Positions 42,586-51,021 of a stretch of 64,000 nt of DNA are shown piece by piece; position 1 is the first letter of the stretch, and every line of letters begins with the position of its first letter. The stretch lies in the NCBI RefSeq assembly GCF_002024165.1, contig NZ_MWQN01000004.1, positions 558,001-622,000 of the forward strand. The letters are read 5' to 3'. The DNA is from Embleya scabrispora (GTDB taxonomy: Bacteria; Actinomycetota; Actinomycetes; Streptomycetales; Streptomycetaceae). The notes beneath the pieces are model-generated. The model made no database searches and was not told the DNA's origin. It saw only the letters and a program-made list of their open reading frames with translations. The position numbers were made by a program, and so were the translations under genes.

Positions 42586-43005
42586 ATGGGGACTGCCGCA
42601 GACGCCCCGGATCACGCGCGGCGGATGGGCATCGTTCGAGCCATGGTGGTTCGGGAACTGGGCTGGGACGCCGACACGGACGACGAAATCCGCGCCCACA
42701 TCGAGGACATCATCGGCGGCGTGATGGTCGGCGACGACACCGACGAGGTCGTGGATGTCGTGCTGCTGTGGTGGCGAAACGGTGACGGCGACCTGGCCTG
42801 CGAACTCACGGATGTGGTGCGGCTCCTGTCCGACACGGGCGCGATCTGGGTCCTCACCCCCGTGACGGGCAAACCCGGTCACGTCGACCGGAGCGAGGTC
42901 GCCGAGGAAGCGCACGCGGCCGGCCTCGTATCGGTGGCCGCCGTCACCCTCGGAGCATGGTCCGGCAACCATCTCGCCCGACCCCCCGAACCACCCTCCG
43001 CGTAG
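42586..43005 (+). CDS. DUF3052 family protein
   Basis: A 139-residue conserved actinobacterial protein with the DUF3052 signature: VRELGWDADTDDEIRAHIED, VDVVLLWWRNGDGDLACEL and IWVLTPVTGKPGHVDRSEV. A GTG one codon earlier is in frame, but the ATG at 42586 is better spaced from GGAGG. The function of the family is unknown. It is 21 bp after the cysteine-rich small protein, probably one operon. Confidence 0.85.
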   Translation: MGTAADAPDHARRMGIVRAMVVRELGWDADTDDEIRAHIEDIIGGVMVGDDTDEVVDVVLLWWRNGDGDLACELTDVVRLLSDTGAIWVLTPVTGKPGHVDRSEVAEEAHAAGLVSVAAVTLGAWSGNHLARPPEPPSA

Positions 43006-43095
43006 CGCTGGTTCGCGGACCTCGGCGTACGCGGCTCGGCCGGCCGCTCGGGGCGGCCGGCCGGGCCGTTGTCGGGATTCACATCCGACGGGCCG

Positions 43096-44628
43096 TCAAC
43101 CCTTGTGCTCGTGGACCGTGTTGGTCTCCTGGATCTTCTTCCAGGACTTCGGTTCCGGCTGAGCGTCCGCCGCGGCCCTGGGCGTCAGACTCGGCTTCGC
43201 CGTGCCCGGCGCGGCCACGCCGGCCGACCCCGCCGCCGGCTTCGACGGCGTGAACAGCCAGGTGTTGAACAGTTCGGCCAGCGGCTTGCCGGAGATCCGC
43301 TCCGCGTACGCCTGGAAGTCCTGGACGGTGGCGTTGCCGTACCTGCGCTCGGTCGGCCACCCCTTCAGGATCCGGAAGAACTTCTCGTCCCCGACCGCGT
43401 TGCGCAGCGCCTGCACCGCCACCGCGCCCCGGTCGTAGACCGCGCCGGCGAACTGCTGATCCGGGCCCGGGTCGCCCGGCTTGATGGTCCAGAACACGTT
43501 GTCGGCCGGGTAGAGGTTGTAGACGTAGTCCGCCAACTCCTGGGCCGTGCCCTCGTTTTCGTGCTCGGACCACAACCACTGCGAGTACCGGGCGAAGCCC
43601 TCGTTGAGCCAGATGTCGCTCCAGCGCCGCACGGACACGCTGTCCCCGTACCACTGGTGGGCCAGTTCGTGCACCACGACGGAGGTGTTCGCGCCGCGGG
43701 CGAACTGCGCGGGGCTGTAGAAGATCTGACCCTGCGTCTCCAGCGCGTACCCGGTGGGCACATTGGGCACGTAGCCGCCGACGGTGCCGAACGGGTACGG
43801 GCCGAATCGGCCGCTGAGCCAGTCGACCAACTCGCCGGTCCGCTCGACACTGGCCTGCGCCGCGCCGGCGTTGTCGCCGAGGTCCCTGCTGTACGCGGTG
43901 ATGACGGGCAGTCCGCCGGGGGTGGTGTCGGTGCGGATGTCGAACTTGCCGATCGCCACCGTGGCCAGGTAGGTGGCCTGCGGCTTGGTCTGCCGGTAGT
44001 TGTAGCGGGTCCAGCCGGCCCGCGAGCTCTGCGTCGAGGTGCCGTTGCTGATCACCTGGGTGCCGTCGGGGACCAGTACGGAGACGTCGAACGTGGCCTT
44101 GTCGGTCGGGTGGTCGTTGCTCGGGTACCACCAGGCCGCGCCCTCGGGCTCGTTGGCGGCGATGCCGCCGTCGGGGGTGCGCAGCCAGCCCGACACGCCG
44201 CCGCGCAGGACCGTGCCGGGCCGGTCGGCATAGCGGACGACCACGGTGATCGGGCTGCCCTTGGGAATCACCCGGGCGGGGGTGATCTCCAACTCGTGCT
44301 CACCGGTGGCGGCGAAGCCGGCGGGCCGCCCGTTGACCAGCACCTCGTTCACCTTCAGCACGAAGTCGAGGTTGAAGCGGGTGAGGTCCTGGCCGGCGGT
44401 GGCCAGGATGGTGGTGGTGCCCTCTAAGTCGTCGGTGGCGGGCTGGTACTTGAGCCGGATGTCGTAGTGCGAGACGTCGTAGCCGCCGTTGCCGGCGGTC
44501 GGATAGTAGGGGTCGCCGATGCCCGGGGCTCCCGGGCCGGCCTGGGCGGCGGCCGAGGCGGAGGCGGGGACGGACAGGAGCAGGGCAAGCGCGCCTGCGG
44601 CGGCAGAGACGGTCAGCCTCGTGCGCAC
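43096..44628 (-). CDS. Secreted M1-family metalloaminopeptidase (TTA codon)
   Basis: A 510-residue M1 peptidase. It has a signal peptide of about 27 residues, an N-terminal beta domain, and the zinc site HELAH (320-324) with the distal Glu343 in NEGFARY. It is shorter than full-length M1 enzymes because it lacks the C-terminal helical domain, as do other actinomycete secreted forms. The GTG at 44628 has TGGAGG six bases upstream; a GTG seven codons earlier is less well placed. Leu68 is encoded by TTA (44425-44427), which may tie secretion of this exo-enzyme to bldA and development. Confidence 0.9.
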   Translation of the reverse strand: MRTRLTVSAAAGALALLLSVPASASAAAQAGPGAPGIGDPYYPTAGNGGYDVSHYDIRLKYQPATDDLEGTTTILATAGQDLTRFNLDFVLKVNEVLVNGRPAGFAATGEHELEITPARVIPKGSPITVVVRYADRPGTVLRGGVSGWLRTPDGGIAANEPEGAAWWYPSNDHPTDKATFDVSVLVPDGTQVISNGTSTQSSRAGWTRYNYRQTKPQATYLATVAIGKFDIRTDTTPGGLPVITAYSRDLGDNAGAAQASVERTGELVDWLSGRFGPYPFGTVGGYVPNVPTGYALETQGQIFYSPAQFARGANTSVVVHELAHQWYGDSVSVRRWSDIWLNEGFARYSQWLWSEHENEGTAQELADYVYNLYPADNVFWTIKPGDPGPDQQFAGAVYDRGAVAVQALRNAVGDEKFFRILKGWPTERRYGNATVQDFQAYAERISGKPLAELFNTWLFTPSKPAAGSAGVAAPGTAKPSLTPRAAADAQPEPKSWKKIQETNTVHEHKG

Positions 44629-45127
44629 AGTGGTCCTCCACAGGGTCACTGGGAAAACGGGTCGGATCGATCCTTCTCCCGACGGACCCCGTCCTACGCC
44701 CGAACTCGCGGATGTTCACGGGAAGAAAGCAACACGAAATGCCGGCGCGGCAATCGGGGGTTCACCGGTTGCCGGGAACGACGACCTCGCCCCGGCGACG
44801 CGGTGGGGGTGGGCGATCAGCGCCGAACAGGGCCGGGACGCGGGCGATTTCGGTGACGCGGACGCGTCGGACTCGATCCGATTCGGGCGGTTGCCGTCCG
44901 CCTCGACGCACGACGGCGCCGCTCCCGGGTAAGGGTAGCGGCGCCGCGCGTGACGTCAGTGCCGGTGAGGGGGCCGCCTCACGGCGGAAGGCACACCGTG
45001 GCTCCAGCCGAGCGGTATTCCACGGCGGCAATGGTTGGGCCCGGGGGCACACCCTCACCGACGACCATCACAACCGACCCCGGCCCGGAATCATTCCCCA
45101 CCGCCGAACCGTGATCGGCGTCAGCGA
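44629..45127. other. 499-bp intergenic region
   Basis: No supported gene. It holds the promoter region of the M1 peptidase at its left side, and the hairpin at 44915-44945 about 180 bp past the end of the reductase gene at 45128. Otherwise nothing was recognised. Confidence 0.45.
44915..44945 (-). terminator. GC-rich hairpin downstream of dihydrofolate reductase-like gene
   Basis: A perfect 9-bp stem GGCGCCGCT / AGCGGCGCC with a 13-base loop that can pair further (CCC/GGG). No T-run follows. It may terminate transcription of the minus-strand gene at 45128. Confidence 0.35.
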
Positions 45128-45772
45128 CTACTTGCGCCAGAACAGGTGGTGCGTCACACCGCTCGGACTGGGCACGACCTCCAGATGGAACCGGTCGAGC
45201 AACTCGTCGGGCGACTCCCACAGGCGCAGTCCGCCCTCCAGCTTCACCGGCGAGACCACCACATGCATCGTGTCGACGAGGTCGGCCTCGAGGAATTCCC
45301 GGATGACGGTGACCCCGCCGCCGAGCCGCACGTCCTTGCCCTGCGCCGCCTGGCGCGCCTTGTCGAGAACCGTGGCCGGGTCGCCGTCGACGAAGTGGAA
45401 CGTGGTGTCGGAGAGCGTGAACGAGGGGCGCTCGTGGTGGGTCATGACGAATACCGGGGTCCGGAACGGAGGCTCGTCCCCCCACCAGCCACGCCACTCG
45501 TGGTCCTGCCAGGGCCCGCGCTGGGGCCCGAATTTGTTGCGGCCCATGATCTCGGCGCCGATGTTGCGGTCCCAGTCCCGCGTGAAGTAGTCGTCGAGCC
45601 CCCGGCTGCCCCCGGGATCGGTGCGCATCGGCCAACTGGCGGTCGCTCCCGCCCAGGCGATCACCTTCTCGGGATGATCGTATCCGAACGGGCGTTCGAG
45701 ACTTTGATCCTCACCGGCGCCGACGCCGTCGATCGACACGCTGAAATTTTGAACTCTCACCAACTGAGACAC
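45128..45772 (-). CDS. Dihydrofolate reductase family protein (RibD C-terminal type)
   Basis: A 214-residue protein with the RibD_C/DHFR-like fold: VQNFSVSIDGVGAG at the N-terminus, IMGRNKFGPQRGPW, TPVFVMTHHERPSF and DVRLGGGVTVIREFLEADLVD, as in the COG0262 family. It probably uses NADPH; the substrate is unknown, and members are often annotated as riboflavin-pathway-like or antibiotic-linked reductases. GTG 45772 follows AGGAGG and is preferred to an earlier in-frame start. It is divergent from the MFS/MarR operon at 46111. Confidence 0.87.
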   Translation of the reverse strand: MSQLVRVQNFSVSIDGVGAGEDQSLERPFGYDHPEKVIAWAGATASWPMRTDPGGSRGLDDYFTRDWDRNIGAEIMGRNKFGPQRGPWQDHEWRGWWGDEPPFRTPVFVMTHHERPSFTLSDTTFHFVDGDPATVLDKARQAAQGKDVRLGGGVTVIREFLEADLVDTMHVVVSPVKLEGGLRLWESPDELLDRFHLEVVPSPSGVTHHLFWRK

Positions 45773-46110
45773 GTAATCCTCCTGTGATGCCGACAAACGA
45801 GACCGCGTGGGGACCGTCCGCCTGGACAGCCACCCTTTCCCGCCACGAACCCCTCGAACCCGGTCGTTGCCCTCCCAAACGGGGTCGATTCCTCGAGCTT
45901 GCGCGTCGGTTTCACGGATGGGTCGGAGCCCTCATCCCGTTCTCGACATCGGTCCGGAGGTTTTCCGAGAAATCTTTCGACCCCGTCTTGCCGCACTCGG
46001 CCCGACTCGGGCCTCGCTGTGACGAGCCGCGGCGGAGCGGTTGACCGTCGACCCCAGATGGTTGTACAACCATAATGATTGTAGATCAGTAACGATTGAT
46101 GGGGTGGTAC
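45773..46110. other. 338-bp divergent intergenic region
   Basis: It separates the reductase gene from the MFS/MarR operon. No gene is supported. It contains the perfect palindrome at 46058-46073 and a -35-like TTGACC at 46041, in an AT-rich patch just before the MFS start. Confidence 0.5.
46058..46073. promoter_or_regulatory. Perfect 16-bp palindrome ATGGTTGTACAACCAT, probable MarR operator
   Basis: The palindrome lies 37 bp before the MFS start, between a -35-like TTGACC (46041) and the coding region, in an AT-rich patch. The MarR gene is the second gene of this operon, so autoregulation by binding here is the simplest model. Confidence 0.7.
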
Positions 46111-47580
46111 ATGTCGTCGCCCACCGGGATCGGCCGCCGCGAGAAGCTCCTGGTGCTGTCGACCTGTTGTCTGAGCCTGTTCATCGTCGGACTCGACAAC
46201 ACCATCCTGAACGTGGCGCTGCCGTCGATCCGGGGCGATTTGAACGCCTCGGTGTCGCAGCTCCAATGGACCATCGACGCCTACACGTTGGTACTGGCCG
46301 CGCTGCTCATGGTGGCCGGCTCGACGGCCGACCGCATCGGCCGGCGTCGGGTGTTCCAGACCGGGCTCGTGGTGTTCGCCGCGGGCTCCGCGTTGTGCGC
46401 CGTGGCGCCGGGGCTCGGGTGGTTGGTCGCGTTCCGCGTGGTGCAGGCGGTCGGCGGGTCGATGCTCAACCCGGTCGCGATGTCGATCATCACCAACACC
46501 TTCACCGAACCCCGCGAACGGGCCCGCGCGATCGGCGCGTGGAGCGCGGTGATCGGCGTCGCCATGGCGCTCGGGCCGATCGTGGGCGGTGCGCTGGTCG
46601 ACTCGGCCGGCTGGCGGTCGGTGTTCTGGATGAACCTGCCGGTCGCGCTCGTCGCCATCGTGCTCACCGCGCTGTACGTGCCCGAGTCCAAGGCCGCGCA
46701 CCCCCGGCGGGCGGATCCGGTCGGACAGGTGCTGGTGTTCGTATTCCTGCTGTCGCTCACCTACACGATCATCGAGGGCCGCGCCCAGGGGTGGTCCTCG
46801 CCGCTGATCATCGGCCTGTTCCTCCTCGCCGCCGGTTGCCTGGCGGGCCTGGTGTACCGGTCGCCGCGGCGGGTGGAGCCGCTGATCGATCTGCGCTTCT
46901 TCCGCAGCGTGCCGTTCGCGGGGGCGACCGTGACGGCCGTGTGCACGTTCGCGGCGATGTCCGGATTCCTGTTCCTGAACACGCTCTACCTCCAGGACGC
47001 GCGCGGCTGGTCGCCGACCGAGGCGGGCCTGCGCACCCTGCCGATGGCGGTGATGACGGTCGTGTTCGCACCGATCTCCGGGCGGCTGGTCGCGCGGATC
47101 GGCCCGCGCGTACCGCTGGTCGCGGCCGGTGTCGCCATGGCGACGGGCGCGGCGTTGTTGGTCGGGCTGGCCCAGGACACCTCGACCGTGCGCATGGTCG
47201 CCGCGTACGGCGTCTTCGGCGTCGGCTTCGGGCTCGTCAACGCGCCGATCACCAACACCGCCGTGTCCGGAATGCCGCGTGCCCAGGCGGGAGTCGCCTC
47301 CGCGATCGCCTCGACCAGTCGGCAGTTCGGCCAGTGCCTCGGGGTCGCGGTGGTCGGCACCACGATCGCCTCCGTGCCGGGCGCGCCCGGCGGCGCCGAC
47401 CTGGCGGCCGCAACCCACACCGGGTGGTGGATCGTGCTGGGCTGCGCGGGCGCCGTCGCCGTCCTCGGTATGCTCACCACGGGCCGCCGGGCCCTGCGCA
47501 CGGCCGAGCGCACGGGCGCGGAACTCATGCCCGCGGCGCCGCCCGCCGGCACGCAGGAGACGACGGACGTGAGGCAATGA
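46111..47580 (+). CDS. MFS transporter, DHA2 type
   Basis: A 489-residue drug exporter with about 14 membrane helices: VGLDNTILNVALPSI in helix 1, STADRIGRRRVFQTG motif A and LGPIVGGALVDSAGWRSVFW motif C region. ATG 46111 follows GGGGTGG; two codons 12-15 bases upstream are less likely starts. Its stop overlaps the MarR start by four bases, so pump and regulator are translationally coupled. Drug-induced relief of MarR repression is the expected control. Confidence 0.9.
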   Translation: MSSPTGIGRREKLLVLSTCCLSLFIVGLDNTILNVALPSIRGDLNASVSQLQWTIDAYTLVLAALLMVAGSTADRIGRRRVFQTGLVVFAAGSALCAVAPGLGWLVAFRVVQAVGGSMLNPVAMSIITNTFTEPRERARAIGAWSAVIGVAMALGPIVGGALVDSAGWRSVFWMNLPVALVAIVLTALYVPESKAAHPRRADPVGQVLVFVFLLSLTYTIIEGRAQGWSSPLIIGLFLLAAGCLAGLVYRSPRRVEPLIDLRFFRSVPFAGATVTAVCTFAAMSGFLFLNTLYLQDARGWSPTEAGLRTLPMAVMTVVFAPISGRLVARIGPRVPLVAAGVAMATGAALLVGLAQDTSTVRMVAAYGVFGVGFGLVNAPITNTAVSGMPRAQAGVASAIASTSRQFGQCLGVAVVGTTIASVPGAPGGADLAAATHTGWWIVLGCAGAVAVLGMLTTGRRALRTAERTGAELMPAAPPAGTQETTDVRQ

Positions 47581-48041
47581 CCGCATCCCCCGCACACGAC
47601 GCGGCGAGCGAGGCCCTCTCGGATGCCGCCGGGCGCATCTGGCGGGGGATGCGCGTGCTCGTCGTGGAGCGACACGATCGCCGCCGCGCGGTGACCGAGG
47701 CGACCGGGTTGAGCTTCGTCCGGGTCAAGGCACTGCGGCGGATCGCCGGCGGTGCGATGTCGATGCGCGAACTGGCCGCCCGACTCGCCACCGACAAGCC
47801 GTACACGACGCTGGTCGTCGACGACCTCGAACGGCGCGGCCTGATCGAACGCACCGTCCACCCCACCGACCGCAGGCAGCGAATGCTGGCGGCGACCCCG
47901 GAGGGCCTGCGCCTCGCCCAGATCGCGCGCGACATTCTGGACGACCCTCCGGCGACGCTGCGCGACCTGCCGGCGGCGGACCTGGCGGTCCTGGACCGGG
48001 TGATCACGGCGCTGGTCGACGCGGACGAGCCGGCGTGGTAG
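47577..48041 (+). CDS. MarR-family transcriptional regulator
   Basis: A 154-residue MarR protein with HTH MSMRELAARLATDKPYTTLVVDDLERRGLI and wing HPTDRRQRMLAATPEG. Its ATG overlaps the MFS stop in ATGA. The likely operator is the perfect palindrome at 46058-46073 upstream of the operon. No redox cysteines are seen, so a ligand-binding mechanism is likelier than oxidation. Confidence 0.9.
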   Translation: MTASPAHDAASEALSDAAGRIWRGMRVLVVERHDRRRAVTEATGLSFVRVKALRRIAGGAMSMRELAARLATDKPYTTLVVDDLERRGLIERTVHPTDRRQRMLAATPEGLRLAQIARDILDDPPATLRDLPAADLAVLDRVITALVDADEPAW

Positions 48042-48191
48042 GAGTACGCCCGCCCGGGCGCCCCCGTCTCCTCCGACAGGGCTCGGAATCGGCGTCTGCC
48101 CGGGCTTTTCGGTGTGCGGTCGTGTTTCGGTATGGCGGAGCGAAGCGCGGGTAGGAACCCGGGCATTGCCGGGACCGATCGGGGAGAGTAC

Positions 48192-49502
48192 ATGACGGCA
48201 TTGCCGCGCCGAATACGGCGTCCCCTTCCGCGTACCGGCGGCATCCTCGACGGTCGCTATCGCCTGGGACAACTGCTGGGCGCGGGCGGCACCGCCGATG
48301 TCTTCCGGGCCGTCGATCTGCGGCTGCGCCGGGAGGTCGCGGTCAAGATCTTCCGACCCGGTATGGCCGCGGTGACGGCGGAACGGTTCTGCCAGGAGGC
48401 GGTGTTGCTCGGCCGGTTGACACATCCGGCCCTGGTCACGGTGCACGATGTCGGTTGGCACGAGAGTTGCACGTATGTGGTGATGCGCCTGATCCGGGGC
48501 GTCACCCTGCGGCAGCACATACTGGACGGTCCACTGGCGGCCGATCGGGTGGCGAGGCTCGGCGCGCGACTGGCCTCGGCGTTGGCACACGTACACGCGG
48601 CCGGCATCGTGCATCGGGACGTGAAGCCGTCCAACGTGCTGATCGGCCCCGGCGACACCCCGTACCTGGCGGACTTCGGCATCTCGCGTCTCGTCGACGA
48701 GCCCACCCGCTCCGCACCCGGCACGATCGTCGGCACCGTCTCCTACCTCGCGCCCGAGCAGATCCTCGGGCACGGCTCGGGCCCCGCGTGCGACGTCCAT
48801 GCCCTCGGCCTGGTCCTGCTGGAGGCGCTGAAGGGCGAACGCGAATATCCGGGTTTCTCGCTCGACGCGTCCCCCGCCCGCTCGCGGCGAGCGCCGCACG
48901 TCCCGTCGCACGTGCCGGGCGAACTGGCCGGTGTGATCGAGGCGATGACCCGTGTCGACCCCGCCGGCAGGCCCGACGCCGCCGAGTGCGCCCGCCTGCT
49001 CGACGCGGCCGCGGCATCGTGCGCGCCCCCGTCGGGCGCGGCGGGCGGCGCGGCTCTGGGCGCGGCGCCCTCCTCGACCTCGACTGCGCGGGTGCCGCGG
49101 CAAAGACGACGCCATCTGCCGACCGCGGGCCTGGTCGCCGGCATCATCCTGGGCGCGTCCGGGGCGACCCTGGCGGTCCTGCACCACCAGGCCGGTTCGA
49201 ACGCGGACAACAGTCGCCCCGCACCGACCACCGCCCCTCTGCCACCCCTCACGCAGCCCGCGGCCCCACCCGTCGTACCGCCCCCCACCACGTCCGCCCC
49301 GCCGCCCTCGGCACCCGCCACGCGGACGACCACTCCCCCTCCGCCGCCGGCCACGACCGTCACGGTCACCGTCGACGCCCGAGTCCCCTCATCCGCCACC
49401 GACTCGCCGCCCCGAGACTCGGACAAGGGTCCGAAAGGCGACGGTAAGTCCAAGGAAAAACGCGGTAAACCCACCGAACCCCGCGGAAAACCGGAGAGGT
49501 GA
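48192..49502 (+). CDS. Membrane serine/threonine protein kinase
   Basis: A 436-residue Hanks-type kinase: glycine loop LGAGGTADVF, catalytic Lys52 in VAVKIF, HRDVKPSN with Asp143, and DFG at 161-163. The kinase domain ends near 275. An Ala-rich linker leads to a single membrane helix (about 311-330), then an extracellular tail rich in Pro, Thr and Ser that ends in a highly basic lysine-rich stretch. No PASTA or other sensor domain is present. ATG 48192 follows GGGAGAG. The basic, disordered tail could contact the cell wall or anionic polymers, which is inference. Confidence 0.9.
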   Translation: MTALPRRIRRPLPRTGGILDGRYRLGQLLGAGGTADVFRAVDLRLRREVAVKIFRPGMAAVTAERFCQEAVLLGRLTHPALVTVHDVGWHESCTYVVMRLIRGVTLRQHILDGPLAADRVARLGARLASALAHVHAAGIVHRDVKPSNVLIGPGDTPYLADFGISRLVDEPTRSAPGTIVGTVSYLAPEQILGHGSGPACDVHALGLVLLEALKGEREYPGFSLDASPARSRRAPHVPSHVPGELAGVIEAMTRVDPAGRPDAAECARLLDAAAASCAPPSGAAGGAALGAAPSSTSTARVPRQRRRHLPTAGLVAGIILGASGATLAVLHHQAGSNADNSRPAPTTAPLPPLTQPAAPPVVPPPTTSAPPPSAPATRTTTPPPPPATTVTVTVDARVPSSATDSPPRDSDKGPKGDGKSKEKRGKPTEPRGKPER

Positions 49503-49724
49503 ATCCGCCCGACGTCCGCCGGCGGCGCAGATGGCGGCGACCGTTCCCGATCTCATCGACGGGAGAACCGCGTACGGGCAATCGTGCCGTGACCGTCTCC
49601 ACCCTCATCCTGCCGAGCGCGTGCAACGTGGGACCGGGCCGGGTCGAGGGCCCGAGCCGTCGGTCGTCCCGATTGCGCGGAGGTGCCGGATGTCGGTTCG
49701 TGCGGTTGGGGGAAGATCGGGCGG

Positions 49725-50981
49725 GTGGATTCCTCGTTGGCGGAGGTCGTCTCCGTCGTGCTGCTTCTGGGCGTGCTCGCGTGCGCCGTCGTTCGGCCGT
49801 TCGGCATGCCGGAGGCGGTGGTCGCCGTACCGGCCGCGGGTGTCGTGGTCGCCGTCGGGGCGATCTCGCCCGCACACGCCGGTGACGAGGCGGCGCGGCT
49901 CGGGCCGGTGATCGGGTTCCTCGCCGCCGTTCTGGTCCTGGCCCGGCTGTGCGACGACGAGGGCCTGTTTCACGCCTGCGGGGCGTGGATGGCCCGAACC
50001 GCGGCAGGACGCCCGCGCCGGCTGCTGGTGCAGGTGTTCGTCGCCGCCTCGGGGATCACCGCGGTACTCAGCCTGGACACCACCATCGTGCTGCTCACCC
50101 CGGTCGTGTTCGCCACCGCCGCCCGGCTCGGCGCCCGCGCCGAACCGCACGTCTACGCCTGCACCCACCTGGCGAACACCGGCTCGCTGCTGCTGCCGGT
50201 CTCCAACCTCACCAACCTGCTCGCGTTCGCCGCCAGCGGTTTGAGCTTCACCCGCTTCGCCGCCCTGATGGTCCTGCCCTGGCTGGTCGCCATCGCCGCC
50301 GAATACGTGGTCTTCCGGCGCTTCTTCGCGGCCGACCTGGACGCCGGCGCCCAGGCGCCGCCCACCGCCGAACCCCGCGAGGTGCCGCTGTTCGCGCTGA
50401 TCACCGTGGCCTGCACGCTGGCCGGCTTCGTGCTGACCTCCGCGATCGGCGTCGACCCCGCCTGGGCGGCCCTCGCCGGCGCCGTCGTCCTGGCCGTGCG
50501 GGCCCTGGTCCGGCGGCGCACCACGCCCACCGCCATCGTGCGCGCCACCGCGATCCCGTTCCTGGCCTTCGTCCTGGCCCTGGGCATCGTGGTCCGCGCC
50601 GTCGTGGACAACGGCCTCGCCGGCGCCCTGGGCCGGCTGATCCCGGACGGCACCGGCCTGGCGGCCCTGTTCGCCATCGCGGCACTGGCCGCGCTGCTCG
50701 CGAACGTCGTCAACAACCTGCCCGCCGTGCTGGTGCTGCTGCCGTTGACCGCGCCGTCCGGGCCGGGCGCCGTGCTCGCGGTGCTGATCGGCGTCAACCT
50801 CGGACCCAACCTCACCTACGCCGGCTCCCTGGCCACCCTGCTGTGGCGACGCATCGTGCACGAACACGACGGCGAGGTCGAACTCGGCAGATTCACCCGA
50901 CTCGGCCTGTGGACCGTGCCCGCAGGCCTGCTGTTGTCGGTGCCGGCACTGTGGCTCTCCCTCACCGTCATCGGCGTCTGA
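49725..50981 (+). CDS. ArsB/NhaD-type SLC13 family transporter
   Basis: A 418-residue membrane protein with about 11-12 helices. Conserved elements include LARLCDDEGLFHACGAWMAR, SLDTTIVLLTPVV, THLANTGSLLLPVSNLTNL and ANVVNNLPAVLVLLPL, as in the ArsB branch of the ion-transporter superfamily. It may export arsenite or exchange cations; no arsC or arsR neighbours are present, so arsenic resistance is not supported. The start GTG 49725 matches the first transmembrane segment. It stands alone between a kinase and a permease. Confidence 0.85.
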   Translation: MDSSLAEVVSVVLLLGVLACAVVRPFGMPEAVVAVPAAGVVVAVGAISPAHAGDEAARLGPVIGFLAAVLVLARLCDDEGLFHACGAWMARTAAGRPRRLLVQVFVAASGITAVLSLDTTIVLLTPVVFATAARLGARAEPHVYACTHLANTGSLLLPVSNLTNLLAFAASGLSFTRFAALMVLPWLVAIAAEYVVFRRFFAADLDAGAQAPPTAEPREVPLFALITVACTLAGFVLTSAIGVDPAWAALAGAVVLAVRALVRRRTTPTAIVRATAIPFLAFVLALGIVVRAVVDNGLAGALGRLIPDGTGLAALFAIAALAALLANVVNNLPAVLVLLPLTAPSGPGAVLAVLIGVNLGPNLTYAGSLATLLWRRIVHEHDGEVELGRFTRLGLWTVPAGLLLSVPALWLSLTVIGV

Positions 50982-51021
50982 TCACCGGGAAGAAGAGCGG
51001 GGGTGGTGCCGGGTTCGGCCG

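Noticed and set aside
49725-50981. Arsenic resistance operon
   Set aside because: The transporter is ArsB-like but no arsenate reductase or arsenic-type ArsR lies nearby; the ArsR-like regulator at 18630 lacks metal cysteines.
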